The notes under the pieces were generated by a model. The model did not search any database. It worked only from the letters and a program-made list of their open reading frames with translations, and was not told where the DNA came from. Below are positions 1-7,510 of a stretch of DNA of 64,000 nt, piece by piece. The number at the start of each line of letters is the position of its first letter. The stretch's first letter is position 1. The stretch is from positions 208,803 through 272,802 of the forward strand of contig NZ_NFZV01000002.1 in the NCBI RefSeq assembly GCF_003399765.1, written 5' to 3'. A program made the translations under genes and the position numbers. The DNA comes from Alkalilimnicola ehrlichii (GTDB lineage Bacteria > Pseudomonadota > Gammaproteobacteria > Nitrococcales > AK92).

Positions 1-1004
1 CGCCGCGCTAACGCATCCTGTCGGCCGCCGATTGATTCGCAGGTCGCCATCGCCGGCGCTAAGCGCCGTTCCATAAACTGCCCGATGGTTTGCAGATCTT
101 GAATGCGCTGTTCCTTTAAACTCTCGATACGGCGCTGAACGAGCTGATAGTAAGCGCGTGCAGCGCCGAGACGATAACTGTTACGGGAATTGATCCGCTC
201 CACTTCGGCTGCCAGGCGCGACAACTCTCGCAGCATTGCTTGCTCGTCTTCCAACTGCGCATTCGCCGTCATCCGCTCGGTAAGCGTCTGTAACGCCTTA
301 TCGAGACGGACGATTTCCGGTCCGGTTTCGCGTGCCAAGGGAAATGCCAGCAGCGCCATTAAGCGATAGGTTTCAATCTCCAACAAGCGCTGCACTAACC
401 GGCCGGCCTGGCGCGTCCCAAGGTGGCTGTCTTGTACCAGGATTCGCCCGAAGCCGTCTTCGTGAACGCGAAAATCGGTCCACACGACGGCGGCACCGCG
501 CCCGACCTGGCTACCGGCAATGTTATCGGTGCCGAATAAGGCAACGACATCTCTCACATCGCGCACGGGCACGTCCTTGGACTCCACCGCTAAATGAATT
601 GCCGCCAGTACCTTGCCGGGCAACCGGGCCAGCCACTCGCAGGGCACTTGGTCTAGCGCGGGGTCGAGAAAGGGCTTGCCGGCAGCGCCGCTACGGAAGA
701 AGGTATAGGTAGAGAATTCGCTGTGGCGCTCCCAACGCAGACGAAACGGGCCGAACTCGGCGCTAAGATAAACAGCGCCCGGCGCCGGCACAGCGACGCC
801 GAAACGGCGACATAAGTCCGTCAAACAGGCGTGTTCTTCGGCCGCCGCTTCCGGCCCTGCCACCAGCGCTATATGACTAACGCGCGCCGGCGCGGTTAAT
901 GTTTCGAACGGCCGAGCGTGCACTTCCCGACACACAGTGTCCCGCAACGGATGATCGGTCAAACCGGTCGTCGTCCGCCCTCCTCGGTGGACAACTTCAG
1001 ACAC
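1..1004 (-). CDS. DUF3422 family protein (N-terminal part, runs off left edge)
   Basis: Open frame running off the left edge of the window, so only about the first 330 residues are present. Near the N-terminus it reads REVHARPFETLTAP, and later RHSEFSTYTFF, both characteristic of the DUF3422 family of uncharacterised proteobacterial proteins. The C-terminal part visible here is rich in Glu, Arg and Leu and probably helical. The start is uncertain: there is no ATG, the upstream in-frame GTG at 1004 lacks a clear ribosome-binding site, and a TTG at 962 has a strong GAGGAGG that is too far away (about 15 nt). Function unknown; the family assignment rests on motif memory only. Confidence 0.75.
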   Translation of the reverse strand, partial: MSEVVHRGGRTTTGLTDHPLRDTVCREVHARPFETLTAPARVSHIALVAGPEAAAEEHACLTDLCRRFGVAVPAPGAVYLSAEFGPFRLRWERHSEFSTYTFFRSGAAGKPFLDPALDQVPCEWLARLPGKVLAAIHLAVESKDVPVRDVRDVVALFGTDNIAGSQVGRGAAVVWTDFRVHEDGFGRILVQDSHLGTRQAGRLVQRLLEIETYRLMALLAFPLARETGPEIVRLDKALQTLTERMTANAQLEDEQAMLRELSRLAAEVERINSRNSYRLGAARAYYQLVQRRIESLKEQRIQDLQTIGQFMERRLAPAMATCESIGGRQDALAR

Positions 1005-1149
1005 AAGATTATTCACAAGCTTAGATTTCCCTGGGTTATCTTTATTTAGAAAGTGCTGAAAAGCCCCCTCTCACGACATGCTCCGCCGCAACGTACCGAG
1101 GGCTAAGGGAATCGCATAGTGTCTTCTATAGAATCAAAAAACCTTTTTC

Positions 1150-1613
1150 TTAGCCGAGTTCCGCTTGCACCCGCAATTTAGTGGCAATGTAATCTTTGTG
1201 ATCGACGTGCAGCAACTCCGCGATACGGCGCACGTAGTGCTCCTGGTGTTTATCTAGATTGCGGTCAGCGTACGCAACGCGCCATAGCTTTTCGATAATG
1301 CGGACCTTTTGCGCTTGTTCAAAGTGGCTATTGATGAGGCTGACGAAATCGTAATCGGAAACCGCTTGCTCGGCTTCCTGCTCCGCCAGCGCTTGCAGCT
1401 CTTGGGCCTCCTCGACGCTCAGGCCGAATTTATCGAGCAAAGCCTGCTTGATGGCTTTTTTTCGACGTCCTGTTCCTTGAGGTCAACCCGGGAAACCTCC
1501 ACTAATAAGGCGGCGGTAGCCAAGCGCAGGCGCGCCTCCAAGCTCGCTTGCTGCACCATTTGCCCATCGCTGCTTATATGCTCCTGGAAAAAGCGTTTAA
1601 TACTCTCTAGCAT
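1150..1613 (-). CDS. TerB-like (tellurite-resistance TerB family) protein, frameshifted in this sequence
   Basis: Two overlapping frames (1419-1613 and 1150-1440) together give one protein of about 150 residues beginning MLESIKRFFQEHIS and ending near YIATKLRVQAELG. The layout, an acidic all-helical protein with LLVEVSR followed by ADRNLDKHQEHYVRRIAELL, matches the stand-alone TerB-like proteins of gammaproteobacteria, whose role is unknown. The break lies in a run of seven A on the coding strand (1456-1462); one extra A restores KKAIKQALLDKFG in frame. The run also forms an A AAA AAG heptamer, so -1 ribosomal slippage is conceivable, but a sequence error fits better given similar breaks elsewhere in the window. 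Confidence 0.7.
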
Positions 1614-1859
1614 GCGCGTTGCCTCTCACGGATAGCACCATAATGGCGGCTAGGAAAACGCTGGGCAATTCTGCCTTGCCCCCATGGCGTAAGGTGGAAC
1701 TCGCCAGCGTACATAATAACCTGTGACCACTGACCGGAACTTAATGTAAAGATTTGGTAATGATGCGTCTCTAGCATTTCTCTGACGAAGCGATACGCGG
1801 TATGTTATCGCTTTCGCTCACATCTTCTACTTGAGCAGGAAGCACGGGAATTCACTGAT
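1614..1859. other. Divergent intergenic region
   Basis: Lies between the start of the TerB-like gene (minus) and the RND fusion-protein gene (plus), so it must carry both promoters. I see no convincing operator or hairpin. No regulator gene (TetR or MarR type) is adjacent to the efflux genes. Confidence 0.4.
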
Positions 1860-2963
1860 ATGCGCATGCACTTGCAGCTCGCGGTTTCAGCCGCTGTGCT
1901 CATCCTGGGCCTGTTAGCTTGGCTGGCGTTGGGTAACGGCAGCTCTGCGGAAGCGGAACAACGCAGCGGCCCTTCGCAAATGCCGGGCACGCCGGTCGAC
2001 GTATTCATGGCCGAAACGGCAACGGTATTGGATACTATCGAGGTCGTCGCCACCGCCCGCGCGTATGAGGCTGTCGACCTGGTACCACGTGCCAGCGGTC
2101 GGGTATCGAACATTAACTTCCGCGAAGGCCAGCGGGTCGACGCGGGCACCTTGCTGCTCGAACTCGACAACGCACAAGAATTGGCCGAGCTCCGCCAGGC
2201 CGAAGCCGAATTAGAAGATGCACAAGCGCAGCATCGTCGTGCCCAATCCTTAGGCAGCGGGCGCAATATCTCCGAAGCCGAGCTGGAAAGCCGCCGTACG
2301 GCGGTAGCCGTTGCCCAGGCTCGGGTCGATATTGCCCGCGCCCGTTTACGCGATTTACAAGTGGTCGCACCCTTCGGCGGCGTGGTCGGGATTCGGGAGA
2401 TCAGCCCCGGGGCCCTGGTGGACTCGCAAACCCGGCTAACCACGCTCGACGATATTTCTACCATCCGCTTGGACTTTCAAGTCCCGGAACGCTTCCTCTC
2501 CCGTGTCGCTAGCGGCAGCAGCGTATTTGCTCACAGCAGCGCCTTCCCTGGCCGCCCCTTCGAAGGCCAAGTCAACCGAATCGACAGCCGGATCGACCCT
2601 GCGACACGAAGCATCCGTATACAGGCGGAAGTTGCCAACGAGGAAGGCTTGCTGCGGCCCGGCATGTTCTTGAATGTCGAGCTGGTATTGGAGGAGCGGA
2701 AGAATGCGGTCCTGGTACCGGAAGAGGCTTTAGTCGTAGAAGGTCGGCAGCGGTATGTCTTCGTTGTCGAAGAAGGTACCGGGCATGCTCGCCGCGTTCC
2801 CGTCACCACCGGTATCCGCCGCAACGGTATGCTTGAGCTAATCGAAGGCGTCAGCGCCGAGAGCCAGGTGGTTGTTGCCGGCATGCATCGGCTCCGCGGC
2901 GAGCGACCGCGTGTCAGCGTTCGGAACGTTACCAACGCCGATACGGAAATCGCCGCGCATTAA
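1860..2963 (+). CDS. RND efflux periplasmic adaptor (membrane fusion protein)
   Basis: A 367-residue protein with an N-terminal hydrophobic anchor (about residues 5-24, AVSAAVLILGLLAWLALG). A biotinyl-lipoyl-like half-motif follows (VPRASGRVSNINFREGQRVD), then an alpha-hairpin coiled coil rich in Ala/Glu/Arg, the second lipoyl half (VVAPFGGVVGIREISPG), and beta-barrel and membrane-proximal domains (RIDSRIDPATRSIRIQAEV, LRPGMFLNVEL). This is the AcrA/MexA-type adaptor linking an inner-membrane RND pump to an outer-membrane channel. It is followed 94 bp later by the pump gene, so the two are probably co-transcribed; no outer-membrane factor gene is present here. The substrate cannot be predicted. 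The ATG at 1860 is the best start, although its ribosome site is weak. Confidence 0.9.
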   Translation: MRMHLQLAVSAAVLILGLLAWLALGNGSSAEAEQRSGPSQMPGTPVDVFMAETATVLDTIEVVATARAYEAVDLVPRASGRVSNINFREGQRVDAGTLLLELDNAQELAELRQAEAELEDAQAQHRRAQSLGSGRNISEAELESRRTAVAVAQARVDIARARLRDLQVVAPFGGVVGIREISPGALVDSQTRLTTLDDISTIRLDFQVPERFLSRVASGSSVFAHSSAFPGRPFEGQVNRIDSRIDPATRSIRIQAEVANEEGLLRPGMFLNVELVLEERKNAVLVPEEALVVEGRQRYVFVVEEGTGHARRVPVTTGIRRNGMLELIEGVSAESQVVVAGMHRLRGERPRVSVRNVTNADTEIAAH

Positions 2964-3057
2964 GGCTAGCGCATGTCGGCATTTATTATCGGCCGCGAGT
3001 ACCGATGTCGACATGCCTTAAACATTCCCTTGCCCCAGTGGAAGTGAGGCGCTCGGT

Positions 3058-6000
3058 TTGATCCTGTCCGATATCTCCGTAAAACGTCCGGTTTTCGCTA
3101 CCGTAATTTCCCTGTTGATCGTAATTCTCGGGGTGGCGTCGTTACGACAACTGCCCGTCCGCGAATATCCCAATATCGATCCGCCGATCGTATCGATCAG
3201 TACCACGTATCAGGGCGCGGCGCCCGAAGTCGTCAATAACGAAATCACCGAGATCATCGAGCGCGGCATTAGCGGGGTCGACGGTATTCGCGATATCACG
3301 TCGCAAAGCCGGGAAGGTCGTAGCCAGACGACGATCCAGTTTCACCTGAGCGCCGATGTCGATGCCGCGGCAAACGACGTCCGCGATGCGGTTAGCCGGG
3401 TACTCAATCAGCTACCGGAAGACGCCGACACGCCCATCGTTGCAAAAGCCGATGCCGACGCTCGGCCGATGATGTGGATCACGCTCACCAGCGACCGTTA
3501 CAGCGCGGTAGAGGTCAGCGATTACGCTGAGCGCCATTTGATCGATCGGCTGGCGGTACTCGACGGCGTCGCGCAGGTTCGTATCGGCGGCCAACGCCGC
3601 TACGCCATGCGGGTCTGGCTTAATCGCCAATCGATGGCCGCACACGGCATCGTGGTGGCCGACGTCGAGAACGCGCTGCGACGTAATAACGTCGAATTAC
3701 CCGCCGGCCGCGTTGAATCGCAGATGCGCGACCTCTCGGTCAGAACCGACAGCCGCCTGAATACGCCCGAGGAGTTCGAACGGCTGGTCATTACCTATCG
3801 CGACGGCGCTCCGATCCGGATCGGCGATATCGCCCGCGTCGAAACAGGCATTGAGGACGACACCACCTCCCTCCGCGCCAACGGCGTGACGGCTATCGGC
3901 GTCGGTATCATTCGGCAGTCGCAGGCCAATACCATTACGGTAGCCGATTTGGTACGCGCCGAAGTCGCGCTCATCGAGCCCACCTTACCCGACGGCATCC
4001 ATATGCGGGTCAACTACGACGAATCGCAGTTCATTCGTGCCTCGATTCGCGAAGTCATTCAGACCCTGTTAATCGCAATCGGCTTGGTTGTCGCTGTTAT
4101 TTTCCTGTTTTTACGCAATTTGCGGGCGACGTTTATTCCTGCGGTAACCATTCCGGTAGCCATTACGGGTGCCTTTATTCTTATGGCGCCGCTTGGGTTC
4201 TCCGTAAACGTACTGACCCTGCTCGCGCTCTTACTCGCCATCGGGCTGGTCGTAGACGACGCTATTGTTGTATTGGAGAACGTACAGCGACGCATCGACG
4301 AAGGCGAACCGCCGCTGCTGGCTGCCTATCGCGGGACGCGGCAGGTAGCTTTCGCGGTGATCGCGACGACGGCCACGTTGGTCGCCGTGTTCGTGCCTCT
4401 GGCTTTTATGGAAGGCAACGTCGGCCGTCTGTTTACCGAGTTCGGCCTTGCTCTGGCCGCTGCGGTCATCTTCTCAAGCATTGTCGCGCTAACCCTCACG
4501 CCTATGCTGTGCTCTAAGTGGTTACACAACTCCGGCCAGCAAAATGCCGCCCAACAATTCGGCGAACGTGCACTGGAGCTTTTGGCCAGCGGCTATCGCT
4601 GGACACTGCGCAAGGCGTTGGCAATGCCGGTGGTGGTGATCTCCGTGGCTGTACTGCTAAGCCTTAGCGCTTACCAGCTCATGCAAATACTGCCGCAAGA
4701 ACTCACCCCGACCGAAGACCGCGGCGTTTTCATGATTCCGAGCTCAGCACCCAAAGGCAGCACCTTGGAAGCAACGGATGCCAGCCTCCGCGAGATTGAG
4801 GAGATCATTATGCCGTTGCTCGAAAGCGGCGAGGTTGAGCGCATGCTGACCGTGCTCGGAACCCAGGGTAATACCGATAGTGCCTTTACCATTGTCGGCC
4901 TGGCGCCCTGGTCAGAGCGGAGCCGCAGTCAGCAAGAGGTCGTCGCCGAAGTGATGCCGCAGCTGATGGCAATCCCCGGCCTGCGTGCCTTCGCAATTAA
5001 CCCTCCGGGCCTGGGGCAAAGCGGTTTCAGTTCGCCGGTGCAGTTTGTCATCGGCGGCCCGGACTACGAAACGCTACGCGATTGGAGCGAGCGTATCGTC
5101 GACCGCGCCTCCGAGAATCCACGGCTACTCAACCTCAACACCGACTATGAGGAAACGCGCCCCCAACTTGGGCTTCAGATCGATCGCCAACGCGCCGCCG
5201 ACCTTGGCGTACCGATCAGCGAGATTAGCCGTGTATTGCAAACCATGCTCGCCTCCCGCCCGGTCACCACGTACCTCGACCGGGGCCGCGAGTACGATGT
5301 CATGCTGCAGGCGGAACGCGCCGAGCGCGCGTCGCCGCAGGATTTGGGCAACATTTTCGTCCGTAGCGAAACCACCGGCGCCTTGGTGCCGCTCAGCGGC
5401 TTACTGACGTTAGACGAGCGCGGCGCCCCGCCAAGCCTGAACCGTATCGACCGAATGCCGGCCGTTACCATCTCGGCCTCGTTGGCTCCCGGTTACGACT
5501 TAGGTACCGCCTTGGCTTATATGAACCAGATTGCGGCCGAGGAGCTGCCGCCGGAAGCGCGCATCAGCTACTCGGGGCTCTCCGACGAGTTCCAACGGGC
5601 GGGCGGCGCCATTCTCGTCACCTTCGGTCTGGCCTTGCTGATTGTCTATCTGGTATTGGCCGCGCAGTTCGAGAGCTTTATTCACCCGTTCGTGATCATG
5701 ACCTCGGTACCGCTCGCCATCACCGGCGCCCTGGCATCGTTATGGCTAACGGGTATCTCGCTGAATATTTACAGTCAGATCGGGATGATTCTATTGATCG
5801 GGCTAATGGCGAAGAACGGAATTTTGATTGTCGAATTCGCTAATCAATTGCGCGATACGGGAATGAGCGTGCGCGAGGCTATCGTCGAAGGTGCTGTGTT
5901 GCGCCTGCGCCCGGTACTGATGACGGCTATTTCTACCGTCTTCGGCGCCCTGCCCCTGATTATGGCTACCGGCGCCGGTGCCGAAAGCCGGGCCGCGATC

Positions 6001-6174
6001 GGTGTGGTCATCATCGGCGGCTTAAGCTTCGCCTCGGTGCTAACGCTGTATCTGACTCCGGTTCTGTACGATCTGCTGGCGCGCTTTACCCGCCCCGCCG
6101 GCGCAGTCGCCCAAGACTTGGAAAAGTTAGCACAAGAGCGGCCCGATCGCCCGGCAGCTAGCGCTAATAGCTAA
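3058..6174 (+). CDS. RND multidrug efflux pump, inner-membrane permease (HAE-1 type)
   Basis: A 1038-residue AcrB-like permease with the usual duplicated architecture: an N-terminal transmembrane helix (FATVISLLIVILGVASL), a large periplasmic loop, a block of helices containing the paired aspartates of the proton relay (LAIGLVVDDAIVVLENV), then a second periplasmic loop and helix block ending near residue 1010 (SVLTLYLTPVLYDLL). Length matches the family. It exchanges protons for drugs or other amphiphiles as a trimer, together with the adaptor just upstream. The start is a TTG at 3058, preceded by a GAGG; it gives the canonical ILSDISVKRPVFA opening. Substrate unknown. Confidence 0.93.
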   Translation: MILSDISVKRPVFATVISLLIVILGVASLRQLPVREYPNIDPPIVSISTTYQGAAPEVVNNEITEIIERGISGVDGIRDITSQSREGRSQTTIQFHLSADVDAAANDVRDAVSRVLNQLPEDADTPIVAKADADARPMMWITLTSDRYSAVEVSDYAERHLIDRLAVLDGVAQVRIGGQRRYAMRVWLNRQSMAAHGIVVADVENALRRNNVELPAGRVESQMRDLSVRTDSRLNTPEEFERLVITYRDGAPIRIGDIARVETGIEDDTTSLRANGVTAIGVGIIRQSQANTITVADLVRAEVALIEPTLPDGIHMRVNYDESQFIRASIREVIQTLLIAIGLVVAVIFLFLRNLRATFIPAVTIPVAITGAFILMAPLGFSVNVLTLLALLLAIGLVVDDAIVVLENVQRRIDEGEPPLLAAYRGTRQVAFAVIATTATLVAVFVPLAFMEGNVGRLFTEFGLALAAAVIFSSIVALTLTPMLCSKWLHNSGQQNAAQQFGERALELLASGYRWTLRKALAMPVVVISVAVLLSLSAYQLMQILPQELTPTEDRGVFMIPSSAPKGSTLEATDASLREIEEIIMPLLESGEVERMLTVLGTQGNTDSAFTIVGLAPWSERSRSQQEVVAEVMPQLMAIPGLRAFAINPPGLGQSGFSSPVQFVIGGPDYETLRDWSERIVDRASENPRLLNLNTDYEETRPQLGLQIDRQRAADLGVPISEISRVLQTMLASRPVTTYLDRGREYDVMLQAERAERASPQDLGNIFVRSETTGALVPLSGLLTLDERGAPPSLNRIDRMPAVTISASLAPGYDLGTALAYMNQIAAEELPPEARISYSGLSDEFQRAGGAILVTFGLALLIVYLVLAAQFESFIHPFVIMTSVPLAITGALASLWLTGISLNIYSQIGMILLIGLMAKNGILIVEFANQLRDTGMSVREAIVEGAVLRLRPVLMTAISTVFGALPLIMATGAGAESRAAIGVVIIGGLSFASVLTLYLTPVLYDLLARFTRPAGAVAQDLEKLAQERPDRPAASANS

Positions 6175-6184
6175 ACCTTCCCGT

Positions 6185-6213
6185 GCCGCCGGCTACAACA
6201 ATACGCCGGCGGC
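6185..6213. terminator. Hairpin between convergent RND and bactofilin genes
   Basis: Perfect 9-bp inverted repeat (GCCGCCGGC and GCCGGCGGC) with an 11-nt loop, about 10 bp after the RND pump stop. No clear T tract; a probable transcription end point for the efflux operon. Confidence 0.5.
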
Positions 6214-6394
6214 TTGCTGCCGCTAACGATAGCGTTGCATGCGCATTCGGGAGATATTCGTCGTTATTGCCGGCCCCACGAACCGCCGGCCTCGGTCAGA
6301 CCAAGACGGGCGCTTGGGCCATAGGCCGTAAAGAAGAGTAATAAAGCAAGAGCACGTTGGCGCCGAGCTTTATCGCTCAGCGCCAACCAGCGGA

Positions 6395-6913
6395 TCAAAA
6401 CGAGCTGACTTCCGCTTTTTCTTCTTCCGCACGCTCGTCTTTCTTGGCGGCTGCAGCGCGGGCACCGGCTTGGGCCTTCGCCTTATCTTCCGGCTTGTCG
6501 GCCTTCTCCGAAGCCGTGTCTTTGCCCTGCCCGGAATGGCTTAGCTGAGGCACCGGCTCGTCGCCACGAGAACGACTGCCGCCAACAAAACGGCCGCCGG
6601 ATTCGATGACAAAGTCCTCGGAGACCACGTCGCCGAACACGCGTCCGGTTTCGATGATCTCTAAGCAATCGCACTCGAACTTGCCTCGGGCATAGCCGCT
6701 GACCAACATATTCTTGGCAACGATGGTGCCTTCGAAATGACCGGTCGAACCGATGGAAACATCGTTCGAAGACGTCACGTTGCCTTCGAAGTGGCCATCG
6801 ATATGCAGTTTTGCGTCCAGGGTCAGTTCGCCGACGAACTTCGTGCCCTGAGATATAACGGTGGTTCCTAGATTAACGTTTTCACCGTCGTTCCTCTTAC
6901 GAAGGAAACCCAT
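6395..6913 (-). CDS. Bactofilin (polymer-forming cytoskeletal protein)
   Basis: A 172-residue protein with a central bactofilin (DUF583) right-handed beta-helix, about residues 15-115. It shows the repetitive Gly/Val/Ile pattern GTKFVGELTLDAKLHIDGHFEG, GHFEGTIVAKNMLVSG and GRVFGDVVSEDFVIESGGRF. The short N-terminal tail (MGFLRKRND) may act as membrane contact. The tail after residue 115 is low-complexity and charged (Ala, Lys, Glu rich), typical of family members. Bactofilins polymerise without nucleotide and scaffold cell shape, stalks or polar proteins. No M23 peptidase or other partner is adjacent; the gene appears monocistronic, with a CRP-type palindrome about 90 bp upstream. Confidence 0.92.
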   Translation of the reverse strand: MGFLRKRNDGENVNLGTTVISQGTKFVGELTLDAKLHIDGHFEGNVTSSNDVSIGSTGHFEGTIVAKNMLVSGYARGKFECDCLEIIETGRVFGDVVSEDFVIESGGRFVGGSRSRGDEPVPQLSHSGQGKDTASEKADKPEDKAKAQAGARAAAAKKDERAEEEKAEVSSF

Positions 6914-7510
6914 TGCCTACGGTCCTCCAAATTCTGATGCGCATTGGTTGCGGGCTTACCCCGATCAACATAACCCAAGAAACTGCCGGGTTATGTGTCG
7001 GTCGTCGCAACGTGACGTAGATCACGTTGCGACACCGAGAAAACAGGCACCTGCGCCTCATAAAATCCTTATCGCCTTAAGGAATCGCGACCATACCCTG
7101 TCTCTTCGGCGGTACGCCACGGACAATTTAATCGTCCTTATCGAAAGCTGGCTGTTCGTTCAGCCTGTCGTTAACCGTATCGCCTCATCCGAGACATGAG
7201 AATTCGATTTTCCTTAACGAGCGCCTTTGACGATTAGCCCTCTCTTTATACCTGCTCCGGCCCTTAGCATAAACTCATGACTGGGGCAGATCGCGGAATA
7301 CTCCTCGTCCCCCAGCCTTATCGGCCTAGCTCGGTAGGACTTAAGCCGAGACGGTAACGCACAGTATCCAATTGAGACCCGACTCGCAAAATAGGGAGGA
7401 TTTAGACAATAAGGATCGACCGTAATAACAGACCCGCTAGCAGAGAAACCCTCGCACAACCAACGCCTCGCCCCCTGCCAAAGCAGGACCGAGCTGTGTA
7501 CGAAACCTTT
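6914..7510. other. Non-coding interval between bactofilin and the GGDEF/EAL gene
   Basis: About 600 bp without a convincing gene. It holds the palindrome at 7004-7033 and a smaller hairpin just upstream (TAACCC at 6971 and GGGTTA at 6988-6993). A weak CCTGC/GCAGG stem lies near 7475-7490, downstream of the GGDEF/EAL gene on its strand. Short open frames here lack ribosome sites and family resemblance. Confidence 0.4.
7004..7033. promoter_or_regulatory. CRP/FNR-type operator within a perfect 12-bp inverted repeat
   Basis: GTCGCAACGTGA and TCACGTTGCGAC are exact reverse complements separated by six bases. The core GTGA-N6-TCAC (7012-7025) is the half-site arrangement recognised by CRP/Vfr-type regulators, and the spacer CGTAGA resembles that of strong CRP sites. 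It sits about 90 bp upstream of the bactofilin start. It could instead be an RNA hairpin. Confidence 0.5.

Noticed and set aside
1805..2464. Minus-strand frame of 219 codons over the RND adaptor gene
   Set aside because: Ser/Arg-rich shadow translation with no motif; the plus strand encodes a clear adaptor.
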